49,020 nt of DNA from Clostridiales bacterium. Lineage in GTDB: Bacteria; Bacillota; Clostridia; Oscillospirales; Oscillospiraceae. Positions 23,734-32,144 of the stretch are shown here, piece after piece; positions within the stretch are counted from its first letter, which is position 1; every line of letters starts with the position of its first letter. The notes under the pieces were generated by a model. The model was not told the DNA's origin and did no database searches. It saw only the letters and a program-made list of their open reading frames with translations. The stretch lies in contig JALFAD010000060.1 in assembly GCA_022772525.1 (NCBI GenBank), forward strand, positions 1-49,020, given 5' to 3'. The position numbers and the translations under genes are program-made.

Positions 23734-25188
23734 ATGAATTACAAAATGATGGGGCGTTTTGTTGCCCAGATTCTGACAATCGGCGCGGTGTTCATGCTTC
23801 CGGCGCTGATGATCAGCCTGTATTACCGGGAGGACAGGGCGGTTTATGGCTTTTTACTCACACTGGGCATTTTTGCCGTAGTCATCGGCCTGCTTCAATT
23901 GACCTGCCGCAGCGCGCCCAGTGCCTTCTACGCAAGGGAGGGACTGGTCTGTGTGGGTGTCAGCTGGATTGTATTGAGTTTGCTGAGCTGCCTGCCCTTC
24001 TATTTTTCCCGGGAGATTCCCAAATTCATAGACGCGTTTTTTGAGATTGTGTCCGGTTTTACGACCACGGGCGCATCCATCCTGCCGGAGGTGGAGTCTC
24101 TTTCCTGGGGAATCCTGTACTGGCGCAGCTTCAGCCACTGGCTGGGCGGCATGGGCGTCCTGGTGTTCCTTCTGGCCTTCGCGCCGGGCAACGGCAAGGG
24201 GCAGGGCTTTACCATGCACCTGCTGCGGGCGGAAAGCCCCGGCCCCAACGTGGGCAAGCTGGTGCCCAAAATACGGAAAACCGCGGTAATTCTGTATATT
24301 CTGTACCTGATTCTGACCATTGCCAACATTATTTTCCTTGTCATCGGGAAAATGCCCCTGCTGGAAGCGGTCTGCACCGCCTTCGGCACTGCCGGCACAG
24401 GCGGCTTCGGCGTGAAAAATGATTCCCTCGCCGGCTATTCTCCCTACATTCAGAATGTGACAACGGTGTTTATGGCGCTGTTCGGCGTGAATTTCAGCTG
24501 CTACTATCTGCTGATGCTGGGGAATTTCAAAAGCGTTTTCAAGGACGAGGAGCTGCGCCTGTATGTGGGAATTATGCTGGGCAGCATTCTGCTCATCACC
24601 CTGAACCTGCGGGGTTTTTATCCCACGATCGGCGAGACGATCCGTCACGCGGCGTTTCAGGTCTCCTCCATCATGACGACCACGGGCTTTGCCACCACGG
24701 ATTTTGGACAGTGGCCTGCCTTTTCCCAGAGCCTTTTGCTTCTGCTCATGGTGATCGGCGCCTGTGCCGGTTCCACCGGCGGCGGCCTGAAATGCGCCCG
24801 GGTGCTGCTGCTGTTTAAGATTCTGCGGCGCAATATCCACCAGGTGCTTCACCACCGCCGGGTCCAGTCCATCCGTATCAACGATCAGGTGATGGACGAA
24901 AAGGTACTCGATGGAGCGAATGCGTATCTTTCCGCCTACATCATTATTCTGCTGCTCAGTTTTGTGGTGATTTCTCTGGACGGCTTTTCCATCGGAACGA
25001 ATTTCAGCGCGGTGCTGGCCTGCTTTAATAACATCGGCCCTGGTTTGGAGGCGGTGGGCCCTACCTGCAATTACGCCGCCTACAGCGTGATTTCCAAACT
25101 GGTGCTGATTCTGGATATGCTGGCAGGCAGACTGGAAATTTTCCCGATTCTGGTTCTGTTTTCCCGCAGCACCTGGAAACAGCATTGA
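23734..25188 (+). CDS. trkH: Trk potassium transporter TrkH
   Basis: Potassium-translocating membrane subunit. The 484 residues have about ten hydrophobic helices arranged as four M1-P-M2 repeats; the four selectivity-filter loops are visible as SGFTTTGASIL, GTAGTGGFG, TTTGFATTD and NNIGPGLEA. SHWLGGMGVLVF and the GACAGSTGGG gating loop are also conserved. GAAGGA precedes ATG 23734; a TTG six codons upstream is the alternative. With trkA it makes a two-gene operon for potassium uptake. Confidence 0.95.
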   Translation: MNYKMMGRFVAQILTIGAVFMLPALMISLYYREDRAVYGFLLTLGIFAVVIGLLQLTCRSAPSAFYAREGLVCVGVSWIVLSLLSCLPFYFSREIPKFIDAFFEIVSGFTTTGASILPEVESLSWGILYWRSFSHWLGGMGVLVFLLAFAPGNGKGQGFTMHLLRAESPGPNVGKLVPKIRKTAVILYILYLILTIANIIFLVIGKMPLLEAVCTAFGTAGTGGFGVKNDSLAGYSPYIQNVTTVFMALFGVNFSCYYLLMLGNFKSVFKDEELRLYVGIMLGSILLITLNLRGFYPTIGETIRHAAFQVSSIMTTTGFATTDFGQWPAFSQSLLLLLMVIGACAGSTGGGLKCARVLLLFKILRRNIHQVLHHRRVQSIRINDQVMDEKVLDGANAYLSAYIIILLLSFVVISLDGFSIGTNFSAVLACFNNIGPGLEAVGPTCNYAAYSVISKLVLILDMLAGRLEIFPILVLFSRSTWKQH

Positions 25189-25210
25189 GGAGCGAGCACG
25201 AGATAGCAAT

Positions 25211-25245
25211 TACTGCCCGGTTTCCAGCAAACCGGGCAGTTTTTG
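25211..25245 (+). terminator. Terminator of trkA-trkH
   Basis: The stem CTGCCCGGTTT / AAACCGGGCAG is followed by TTTTTG, 25 bases after the trkH stop. Confidence 0.9.
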
Positions 25246-25405
25246 CGCTGCAACGGGAGCGAATTGCCGGGCCGCACTCCATCCACGTCCGCAAAAAGAC
25301 CGCGCTGTGCCCGGTAAGCGCCCGCTTTTGACAAATTAAATTAGCGAATGCTAACTAAAGGAAGGGAAATAAGGAAAATTTACTGAAAAAAAGCGTGGGA
25401 AATAC

Positions 25406-25435
25406 TGGACATTTGTATGGTGTGTATGATATAAT
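25406..25435 (+). promoter_or_regulatory. Promoter of the metV-rnfC/metV/metF operon
   Basis: TGGACA, 18 bp, a perfect TATAAT with an upstream TG (extended -10). The rest of the roughly 300-bp gap before the first gene holds only a small hairpin (CGTTTGCTCGCAAACG, 25447-25462) in the leader; I recognise no known riboswitch. Confidence 0.65.
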
Positions 25436-25493
25436 CCATTCTGTAATCGTTTGCTCGCAAACGAAGAACAAAAGGATAAGAAGGTGATATTTG

Positions 25494-27464
25494 GTGGATT
25501 ATACCAAGTATGTGTTAAAGAGCAAAGAAGAACTGGAAGGCTTGCTCGCAGGGAAGGATAACTTCTTTGTAGTCGCCTGCAACAAGTGCTTCAAAGAGTT
25601 CAACACAACCGAAGAGCCGGAAAGCGGTGCGTTCGCCGCCATTGCTCAGGAACAGGGAAAAACCATCACCGGAACCGCAAAGCTGGATTTCCTCTGCAAC
25701 AAGGTGCAGACCGAGAAGAAGCTGGCGGGAATTGTGCCGGAAGGCACCGAGAATGTGGTGGTCATCTCCTGCGGTCTCGGCGTGCAGACCGTGGCGGATC
25801 TTCAGAGCGTTCCCGTCTTTACGGCAACCAACTCCCTGAACTACATCGGCCACCATGGCATGGCCCTGACGAAAAAGACCTGCGGCGCCTGTGCCCAGTG
25901 CTACCTGAACGTCACCGGCGGCATCTGCCCCATTGTGGACTGCACCAAGAGTCTGGTCAATGGCCAGTGTGGCGGCGCCAAGAACGGCAAGTGCGAAATC
26001 GACCCCAAGAAGGACTGCGCCTGGGAGAAGATTTATCAGCGTCTGGAGCAGCAGGGCAGAACCAAGGAATTCCTGGATCAGCCCATTCAGCTGCGGGATT
26101 ACTCCGTAAATGACGTGGACACCATCAAGGCCTACGTAGAAGAGGCCCGTGCCAAGCGCTACGAGGGCTTCTACGGCGGCGTCCATCCCACTGAAAACAA
26201 GGAGTACACCGAGCATCTGGCTCTGCAGAAGTTCCCCGAGCCGGACACCGTTATCATCCCGCTGGCCATGCACATCGGCGCCCCCGCAAACCCCGTGGTT
26301 CAGCCCGGCGACACCGTGAAGGTCGGTCAGCTCATCGGCGAGCAGGCGGGCTTCATCAGCGCCCCTGTCCATTCCAGCGTCAGCGGCACCGTCATCGCCG
26401 TGGAGCCTCATACCCATCCCAACAAGGGCCCCGGCATCATGAGCGTGGTCATTAAGAACGATGGCAAGAACACCCTCCATGAGTCTGTTGTGCCGAATAA
26501 GCCTCTGGAGGAGCTGACTCCCGATGAGATCGTTGAGATCGTCAAGGAGAAGGGCATCGTCGGCATGGGCGGCGCAACCTTCCCCACCTACGTCAAGCTG
26601 AAGCCCGGCAAGCCCATCGATGCCGTTCTCATCAACGGCTCCGAGTGTGAGCCTTACCTGACCGCCGACCATCGGGTCATGCTGGAGTATGCCGACGACA
26701 TCGTCTTCGGCCTGCGGGCCATGATGAAGGCCGTCAGCGCCCCCGAGGGCGTCATCCTCATCGAGGACAATAAGCCCGACGCCATCGCTTTGATGGAAGA
26801 AAAGGTCGCTCCTTACGACAATATCCGCGTCTGCGCCGCCAAGACTCAGTACCCCGAGGGCGCTGAGAAGATGCTCATTAAGAAGGTCATGGGCCGTTCC
26901 GTGCCCAGCGGCAAGCTGCCCGCCGACGTGGGCTGCGTGGTGAGCAACACCTCTACCGCCAAGGCTATTTCCGACGCCATCCAGAAGGGTATGCCTTTGG
27001 TTGAGCGTGTGGTCTCCGTCACCGGCGAGTTCATCCGCAACCCCGGCAACTACATCGTGAAGCTGGGCACCAATGTGCAGGAGATTATCGATCACTGCGG
27101 CGGCATCACCGGCGACGATGTGGTTCTGAAGATGGGCGGCCCCATGATGGGCGCTCCCATCAATGACACCAATGTGCCTATCATCAAGGGCTCCAACGGC
27201 ATCATCGCCATCGCCGCCGACCACACCGAGGAGAAGGAATGTATCAAGTGCGGCCGCTGCGTGGACGTGTGCCCCATGGAGCTGCAGCCGCTGGATATCT
27301 ACAAGTACGCCCAGCTGGGTGATACCGACACCCTGCTGAAGCTGAACGTGATGGACTGCTTCTCCTGCAAGTGCTGTGAGTATATCTGCTCGTCCAAGAT
27401 TCCTCTGGTGTCCAAGATCAACGCCGCCAAGGGTATGATCGCGCCTCTGCTGAAGAAGAAATAA
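25494..27464 (+). CDS. MetV-RnfC fusion, methylene-THF reductase electron-transfer subunit
   Basis: Two-part protein of 656 residues. Residues 1 to about 210 form a MetV-like domain (MTHFR_C): VVISCGLGVQT, then a Cys-rich block CGACAQCYLNVTGGICPI ... CGGAKNGKCEID for a metal cluster. Residues from about 230 are RnfC-like: MHIGAPANPVVQPGD, the NADH/flavin loop GIVGMGGATFPTYVKL, and two ferredoxin motifs, CIKCGRCVDVCP and CFSCKCCEYICSS. In Acetobacterium, methylene-THF reductase is MetF with MetV and RnfC2; here RnfC carries an additional MetV-like domain. It is likely to bring NADH electrons to MetF. GTG 25494 or TTG 25491 starts the gene; both fit AAGGTG. Confidence 0.88.
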   Translation: MDYTKYVLKSKEELEGLLAGKDNFFVVACNKCFKEFNTTEEPESGAFAAIAQEQGKTITGTAKLDFLCNKVQTEKKLAGIVPEGTENVVVISCGLGVQTVADLQSVPVFTATNSLNYIGHHGMALTKKTCGACAQCYLNVTGGICPIVDCTKSLVNGQCGGAKNGKCEIDPKKDCAWEKIYQRLEQQGRTKEFLDQPIQLRDYSVNDVDTIKAYVEEARAKRYEGFYGGVHPTENKEYTEHLALQKFPEPDTVIIPLAMHIGAPANPVVQPGDTVKVGQLIGEQAGFISAPVHSSVSGTVIAVEPHTHPNKGPGIMSVVIKNDGKNTLHESVVPNKPLEELTPDEIVEIVKEKGIVGMGGATFPTYVKLKPGKPIDAVLINGSECEPYLTADHRVMLEYADDIVFGLRAMMKAVSAPEGVILIEDNKPDAIALMEEKVAPYDNIRVCAAKTQYPEGAEKMLIKKVMGRSVPSGKLPADVGCVVSNTSTAKAISDAIQKGMPLVERVVSVTGEFIRNPGNYIVKLGTNVQEIIDHCGGITGDDVVLKMGGPMMGAPINDTNVPIIKGSNGIIAIAADHTEEKECIKCGRCVDVCPMELQPLDIYKYAQLGDTDTLLKLNVMDCFSCKCCEYICSSKIPLVSKINAAKGMIAPLLKKK

Positions 27465-27482
27465 GGGGGACGAAGGAAACAT

Positions 27483-28118
27483 ATGTTAATCACGAAATTG
27501 AAATCTGAAGAAGCAATCGCTTCCCTGACTTCCGGCAAGGTTTTCATCATCAACTGTCACGGCTGTAAAGAAGTTGGCTTCCCTGAGGAAGAGGCAAAGG
27601 CTCTGCAGAAAAGATTAGCGGATGAGGGCAAGGTCGTGGGCACCCTGACCACCGACTATGTGTGCAACCCCACGGAGCTGGCTCTGCGGCTGCGTGCGCC
27701 CATGGCGAAGATCGCTGAGGCGGACGCGGTTCTGGTGTTCTCCTGCGGTGTCGGCGTGCAGACCATCTCCGAGGTTCTGGAGGACAAGCCCGTTTACGCC
27801 TGCTGCGATACCATTGAGCTGCCCGGCTTCCAGGGTGTTACTCCTCTGGAATACGACTGCGGTCAGTGCGGCGAGTGCTTCCTGAACCTGACCGGCGGCA
27901 TCTGCCCCATTACCGCCTGCTCCAAGAGCCTGGTAAACGGCCCCTGCGGCGGTACCAAGAACGGCAAGTGCGAGGTCAATCCCGACATGGAATGCGGCTG
28001 GGAGCGGATATATCAGCGCCTGAAGGCTCAGGGCCGTCTGGACGTTCTGAAATGCCCCACGCAGCTGCATGACTTCAATACCGACGAGGCTACCAAGGCC
28101 GCCAAAGAATCTGAATAA
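27483..28118 (+). CDS. metV: Methylene-THF reductase small subunit MetV
   Basis: 211 residues of the MetV / methylene-tetrahydrofolate-reductase C-terminal-domain family: INCHGCKEVGFPEEEAKAL, LVFSCGVGVQTISEVL, then the metal-binding CGQCGECFLNLTGGICPITA, CGGTKNGKCEVN, ECGWERIY. It is clearly paralogous along its whole length to the N-terminal domain of the upstream MetV-RnfC fusion. It sits 18 bp after that gene and 20 bp before metF. Known role: iron-sulfur subunit tightly bound to MetF in acetogens. GGGGGACGAAGG lies upstream of the ATG. Confidence 0.93.
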   Translation: MLITKLKSEEAIASLTSGKVFIINCHGCKEVGFPEEEAKALQKRLADEGKVVGTLTTDYVCNPTELALRLRAPMAKIAEADAVLVFSCGVGVQTISEVLEDKPVYACCDTIELPGFQGVTPLEYDCGQCGECFLNLTGGICPITACSKSLVNGPCGGTKNGKCEVNPDMECGWERIYQRLKAQGRLDVLKCPTQLHDFNTDEATKAAKESE

Positions 28119-28138
28119 TATTAGGAGCGAATAGAATT

Positions 28139-29020
28139 ATGAGAATTACGGAACTGTTTGATAACGGTGAATTTGTAGTTACTGCCGAAGTCGGCCCTCC
28201 CAAAGGAATTCATATTGACGGCATGGTGGAGGAGGCCAAGAAGTACCTCTCCGGCGTTGACTTTGTCAACGTCACCGATAACCAGTCCTCTGTTATGCGC
28301 TTAGGGTCTCTCGCTACCTGTAAGGTTCTGAAGGACGCGGGCCTGAACCCCATTTTCCAGCTGACCTGCCGTGACCGGAACCGCATCGCCCTGCAGTCTG
28401 ACCTGCTGAGCGCCGCCATGCTGGGCATCGACAACATCCTGTGCCTGACCGGCGACCACACCAAGCTGGGCGACCATCCCCAGGCCAAGCCCGTCTTTGA
28501 TCTGGACTCCGTGTCCCTGCTGCACACCGCCAGCCTTTTGGAGACCGGCGTGGATCTGGGCGGCAACGCTCTGGTGGGTGAGCCCCCCAAGTTTGCCAAG
28601 GGTGCGGTTGTGTCTCCCTGCTCTGACTCCGTGGACGCCCAGCTGGTGAAGATGGAGCGCAAGGTCAAGGCCGGCGCCGAGTACTTCCAGACCCAGGCTG
28701 TGTTTGAGCCTGAGAAGTTCATCAAGTTCATGGAAAAAGCCAAGCAGTTTGGCAAGCCTGTTCAGGTGGGCATCATCATTCCCAAGTCCGCCGGTATGTG
28801 CAAGTTCATGAACAACAACGTGGCTGGCGTTCACATCCCCGACGAGCTGATCGCCGAGCTGCAGGCCGACAAGGAGAAAACCAAGGCCGGTATCACCGGC
28901 GTGGAAATCGCCGCCCGGATCATCCGGGAGTGCAAGCCCTACTGCCAGGGCGTGCATATTATGAGCCTGGGCTGGGAGTCCAAGATTCCCGCGCTGCTGG
29001 AGCAGGCAGGCCTCAAGTAA
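28139..29020 (+). CDS. metF: Methylenetetrahydrofolate reductase MetF
   Basis: FAD-dependent reduction of 5,10-methylene-THF to 5-methyl-THF. The 293 residues form the catalytic TIM barrel: VVTAEVGPPKG at the N-terminus (catalytic Glu), VNVTDNQSSVMRLGS, LTCRDRNRIALQSDLL, LCLTGDHTKLGDHP (FAD site), and QTQAVFEPEKFIKF. Short form without regulatory domain. AGGAG lies 12 nt before the ATG; last gene of a three-gene operon with a terminator. Its product feeds methionine synthesis or a Wood-Ljungdahl methyl branch; no CODH/ACS gene is in the window to decide between them. Confidence 0.95.
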   Translation: MRITELFDNGEFVVTAEVGPPKGIHIDGMVEEAKKYLSGVDFVNVTDNQSSVMRLGSLATCKVLKDAGLNPIFQLTCRDRNRIALQSDLLSAAMLGIDNILCLTGDHTKLGDHPQAKPVFDLDSVSLLHTASLLETGVDLGGNALVGEPPKFAKGAVVSPCSDSVDAQLVKMERKVKAGAEYFQTQAVFEPEKFIKFMEKAKQFGKPVQVGIIIPKSAGMCKFMNNNVAGVHIPDELIAELQADKEKTKAGITGVEIAARIIRECKPYCQGVHIMSLGWESKIPALLEQAGLK

Positions 29021-29030
29021 TCCCAACACA

Positions 29031-29064
29031 AAAACCTCCGACCCACCGGGCCGGAGGTTTTTTA
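29031..29064 (+). terminator. Terminator of the metF operon
   Basis: The stem AAACCTCCG / CGGAGGTTT is followed by TTTTAG, ten bases after the metF stop; the A-rich left side makes it potentially bidirectional and useful to the convergent anti-sigma gene. Confidence 0.9.
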
Positions 29065-29101
29065 GCATCATCAGGCGGCGTTCTCTGCAAATGCAGGAAA
29101 C

Positions 29102-29836
29102 CTACAAAAATGCGGCAAAGCCATATATGAAATCCCAGAAATCTGATTCCGTCATATTGCTGGCATACAGATGGCAGACAATTTCCTTTTCCGGGACCAG
29201 CAGGAGAACACTTTGCGATGGATCCCGATTGTTCTTCCAGTGAATGGCTTCCAGACCATTGACCGTGAGCCTTGTTTCCGTGCAATCCTCGGAATCCACC
29301 CGAAGATTCCCATGCGTGTCAAAAACGCTGATGTTGGCGCTGTCTCCCGCCGGATTGCTGTAGACGGCGGTAAAGGAGGCGGCGCCGTATTCCGCGCGGA
29401 ACAGGGTATATCCCTCTGGCGTGAAGGACTCCCGTTCTGAATTGAGCGCCGCAAAAACGCTCGTGGATTCAGAATTACCACTTGGCTGGGTGCTGAACTG
29501 GGTGTAACGCGGAGTGCGTTCCAGAAAGAAATTCAGAACCGGAACCCGAATGGCTTCGACAGACATAGCCATCGTAAGGCAGACCCCCAGACAAGCGATG
29601 GTCAGGACAGCCGCTTTTACGCACCGCACGGCGGCTGTGCATAGCTGTTTTTTTCGAAAGACGGTGTAAATTTGTTTTTTACAGAGGGCGTCAAGCTTTG
29701 GGGAAGAAACGCGGGCAGCGTGTTCATATTCCTTCAGAAGCTGCGCACCGCTTTCCCCGGCGTATTCGTCCAGAATCAGATTCAGCGCCGCGTCTCCAAA
29801 CGCATCTTCAAGCGCTTTTGTACGATTATCCTGCAT
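29102..29836 (-). CDS. Putative membrane anti-sigma factor (DUF4367-like)
   Basis: 244 residues. The N-terminal 75 residues are cytosolic and helical, one hydrophobic helix follows (about residues 75-95, AAVLTIACLGVCLTMAMSV), and the rest is an extracytoplasmic domain ending ESDFWDFIYGF, resembling the DUF4367 domain common in clostridial anti-sigma proteins. It overlaps the stop of the ECF sigma gene by 11 bases, the standard sigma/anti-sigma arrangement. No zinc-binding HxxxCxxC anti-sigma motif is seen in the N-terminal part. Stimulus unknown. Minus strand, convergent to metF. Confidence 0.7.
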   Translation of the reverse strand: MQDNRTKALEDAFGDAALNLILDEYAGESGAQLLKEYEHAARVSSPKLDALCKKQIYTVFRKKQLCTAAVRCVKAAVLTIACLGVCLTMAMSVEAIRVPVLNFFLERTPRYTQFSTQPSGNSESTSVFAALNSERESFTPEGYTLFRAEYGAASFTAVYSNPAGDSANISVFDTHGNLRVDSEDCTETRLTVNGLEAIHWKNNRDPSQSVLLLVPEKEIVCHLYASNMTESDFWDFIYGFAAFL

Positions 29837-30401
29837 CTGTACTGCCTCCCCTCTCAGAAGTGCTGAGTAATAGTCTGCGAGCCTTTTCCTTCGCTCTGGA
29901 AACGATCATTCGGGTGTTCTCCGGTGTAAGGCCCAATTGCTCCGCAAGCTCATCATAGGAATAGCCGAGTAGATACCGCCCTTCCAGAACCATCCAATCC
30001 CTCGCCGGAAGGGACTGGCGGAGCGTCATGACCTCGAGATGTACGGTTATGGGATCGTTGGATTGCGCCGCAGGCTCCTCTTCACGCAGAAGGGCTTCCA
30101 GCATCTGATCGTCCATGTACAACACGTTTGCGTTGTGCTTTTTTCGCTCATGATCCAAAAAGGAGGAACGGACAGTTAACGCAATATACTTCAGCGATCG
30201 GTTTTTGTCCAGCGTCCGCAAAGTGCTGATATGCCTTAATAGACGAAGAATTGTGTCCTGCACGATATCCTCCTGCTCGCTGGGATCGTTGGCATATTTT
30301 TTCGCTGTGAAGAAGAGAAAACCTTTGTTTTCTTCGTAAAAATCCAGAAAAAAGGATTTATTGTCAGAAAGGTCTGACTGCGTATTTTTCTTTCGCCGCA
30401 T
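29826..30401 (-). CDS. ECF-type sigma-70 factor
   Basis: 191 residues with sigma regions 2 and 4 only. Region 2: FYEENKGFLFFTAKKYANDP, EQEDIVQDTILRLLRH (core-binding helix), and a short melting region (YIALTVRSSFLDHERKKH). Region 4: GRYLLGYSYDELAEQLGLT followed by the recognition helix PENTRMIVSRAKEKARR. The start ATG 30401 has a weak GGTGG site. Its partner anti-sigma gene follows directly. Target promoters are unknown, but the divergent secreted Cys-rich gene at 30605 is an obvious candidate. Confidence 0.88.
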   Translation of the reverse strand: MRRKKNTQSDLSDNKSFFLDFYEENKGFLFFTAKKYANDPSEQEDIVQDTILRLLRHISTLRTLDKNRSLKYIALTVRSSFLDHERKKHNANVLYMDDQMLEALLREEEPAAQSNDPITVHLEVMTLRQSLPARDWMVLEGRYLLGYSYDELAEQLGLTPENTRMIVSRAKEKARRLLLSTSERGGSTDAG

Positions 30402-30518
30402 AAGAAACCACCAATTTCATTCTATTCCTAACCATATAACGCACGAACAGCGGGAATTGTAACACTGCCTGCCTCCTTTTCTGCATATTATAGCGGAAAA
30501 GGAGAAGGTTTGTAAATG

Positions 30519-30546
30519 TAGAAAATTAGGATATCGGCGTTATAAT
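30519..30546 (+). promoter_or_regulatory. Candidate promoter for the secreted Cys-rich protein
   Basis: TAGAAA, 16 bp, TATAAT. The downstream near-repeat CGTTATAAT / CGTTATATT (30538 and 30561) is also notable and could bind a regulator. ECF control instead of sigma-A cannot be excluded. Confidence 0.35.
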
Positions 30547-30604
30547 CCGGTCAGTAGAAACGTTATATTCTATATGGTTCAAAACAGAAATGGAGGGGAC
30601 TGAT

Positions 30605-31270
30605 ATGAAAAAAATAGTCAGCTTTCTGTCTGCGGCGGTTCTGATGGTTTCCATGCTGATACCGGTTTGCGCAGAAGGGGAAGAAAAGACGAATGCGGAA
30701 GAAGAACCGCCTGCGGAATGTCAGCATTCCTTTGGCAGCTGGGCGGACATGGGAAACGGCCACAGCCGGGTCTGCGCGGTGTGCGGCGCCACGGAATCCA
30801 ATTCCCACACCTGGAACGCGGGAGAAGTTGCCTCAGCGGCAACCTGCACGGGAGCCGGAATAAAAACCTTTACCTGTGGCGTTTGCGGCGCGACAAAAAC
30901 AGAGAGTATCCCCCCGGCAGGACATACCTACGGCGGATGGCAGCAGGCGGACGGAGCGAGCCATAAACGGACCTGCACGGTCTGCGGCGGGGAAGAAACA
31001 AAGGCGCACACCTGGGACAGCGGGACGATAACGACAAAACCGACCTGCCTGGCTCAGGGCGAGAAAACCTTTTCCTGTACCGAGTGCGGCGCATCCCGAA
31101 AAGAGACGCTGCCCATAGCCGGACATACGTTTTCAGACTGGTCAGCAGATGAGAAAACCCATTTTCGGACCTGCACTGTATGTGGCAAGACGGAGTCCGG
31201 GGCGCATAACTGGAACGGAGGCACCGTGAAAATCCCTGCCACCTGCAAGGAGGAAGGCGCTTTCGGCTAG
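30605..31270 (+). CDS. Secreted Cys-rich repeat protein, 3' end truncated
   Basis: Residues 1-23 form a clear signal peptide (MKKIVSFLSAAVLMVSMLIP, cut near VCAEG). The rest is about two and a half copies of a roughly 70-residue repeat with the pattern H-W ... H-R-C-x-x-CG-x-x-E ... H-W-x-x-G ... ATC ... G-x-K-T-F-x-C-x-x-CGA ... GH. Paired CxxC and regularly spaced His suggest a metal-binding or disulfide-rich surface protein. The last repeat stops after ATCKEEGA, just where the next CxxCGA should follow, and the frame then runs into an hsdS fragment of opposite orientation, so the gene is cut by a recombination event near 31262-31270. GGAGGGG lies upstream of the ATG. Confidence 0.75.
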   Translation: MKKIVSFLSAAVLMVSMLIPVCAEGEEKTNAEEEPPAECQHSFGSWADMGNGHSRVCAVCGATESNSHTWNAGEVASAATCTGAGIKTFTCGVCGATKTESIPPAGHTYGGWQQADGASHKRTCTVCGGEETKAHTWDSGTITTKPTCLAQGEKTFSCTECGASRKETLPIAGHTFSDWSADEKTHFRTCTVCGKTESGAHNWNGGTVKIPATCKEEGAFG

Positions 31271-31611
31271 CCAGCATCGTCCACTACAGTTCCATCTTCG
31301 CCAAGTAACAGGTATTTGCCATCGAATATATACTCATCGACATAGTCCATGAGCGATGCAGCACCGTAATATGGATAAATCCGCTTTTCCATCTTCGCGC
31401 GCTGTGCGCCCGAAAGAGGAATGCGCTTGCTATCGTGTATCTCCACGATCTCACCAACGGTGCCGACGCGCCAGCCAGCAGGTAAATCATCGGTAACAGT
31501 ATACGGAAAATACTTCCCGTATAGTGTGGCTGCTTGCTGCTGTAAATTATCGTTTACAGTACAAATTGTCGCACAATCTAACTTGATTTTTACAAAACAT
31601 ATCGTAAGCAC
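31267..31611 (-). pseudogene. hsdS: hsdS fragment, type I restriction specificity subunit
   Basis: About 114 residues match the middle of a type I S subunit: a central helix NDNLQQQAATLYGKYF followed by the start of a target-recognition domain, GWRVGTVGEIVEIHDSKRIP, then YPYYGAASLMDYVDEY and FDGKYLLLGEDGTVVDDAG. Full S subunits are about 400 residues, so both ends are missing: the left breakpoint is at the junction with the secreted-protein gene, the right part dissolves into unrelated AT-rich DNA. No hsdM or hsdR is present. It is a relic of an earlier restriction system or a silent recognition-domain cassette at this site. Confidence 0.75.
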
Positions 31612-31663
31612 ATTTTACCTTAGCAGCAACAGTTAATCAAGTTATTTCTGCTTTCAAAAACTA

Positions 31664-31686
31664 CACCGCTATAAACAAAGAAAAGG
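31664..31686 (+). repeat. Direct repeat copy 1 (left edge of DISARM island)
   Basis: 23 bp, CACCGCTATAAACAAAG followed by AAAAGG, identical to copy 2 at 44401-44423. The 12.7 kb between them is the defence island. Copies 3 and 4 follow downstream. The preceding bases (AAAAACTA) also resemble those before copy 4 (AAAAACTG). Confidence 0.8.
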
Positions 31687-31821
31687 ATCGTCAACTGCAT
31701 GGAACTTATCAATGCAGATATTACATTTGCCTCTTTCGTAATTTGTAGAGGATAAACTTATGCCAGTGCTTTGAATATCAAATTGGAAATCTAAATAATA
31801 GATTTTTTATCTTGAAATAAA

Positions 31822-31851
31822 TAGACATGGGGATATGGACTATGCTATAAT
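31822..31851 (+). promoter_or_regulatory. Promoter of the XRE regulator gene
   Basis: TAGACA, 18 bp, perfect TATAAT with an upstream TG (TGCTATAAT), 40 bp before the ATG at 31892. The surrounding 280 bp from 31612 to 31891 are AT-rich and otherwise empty except for the direct repeat. Confidence 0.65.
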
Positions 31852-31891
31852 TATGTCGTATTATGGCACAACCTGCATGTGAGGTGTTATT

Positions 31892-32098
31892 ATGGCTGTT
31901 TGTTACAATAAATTATGGAAGCTTCTCATTGATAAAAATATGAAAAAGAAAGACCTTCGTCTGGCTACGGGAATTTCCACCACTGCATTGGCCAAGCTGG
32001 GGAAGAATGAACATGTCAGTACGGAGATTCTTACAAAGATATGTAGAGCGTTGGAGTGTGATCTCTGCGATATTGTGGAACTCGTGAAAGAGGAATAA
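31892..32098 (+). CDS. Small XRE-family HTH regulator
   Basis: A 68-residue Cro/CI-type DNA-binding protein of the HTH_26 type: KLLIDKNMKKKDLRLATGIS (helices 1-2), TTALAKLGKNEHVSTEILTK (recognition helix), ICRALECDLCDIVELV. It has no other domain, like the controller proteins found ahead of restriction-modification operons. GAGGTG lies 7 nt before the ATG. It precedes the defence operon by about 195 bp that includes a palindrome, so it probably tunes expression of the methyltransferase and DISARM genes. Confidence 0.88.
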   Translation: MAVCYNKLWKLLIDKNMKKKDLRLATGISTTALAKLGKNEHVSTEILTKICRALECDLCDIVELVKEE

Positions 32099-32144
32099 TC
32101 TTATTGTTCCTAAATGGGACTGTACTGGTGATGGTACGTATGAG

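Noticed and set aside
25515..27482. 655-residue open frame on the minus strand opposite the MetV-RnfC gene
   Set aside because: It mirrors the codon pattern of the opposite strand, has no family motifs and the plus-strand protein is unmistakable; it is a GC-rich shadow.
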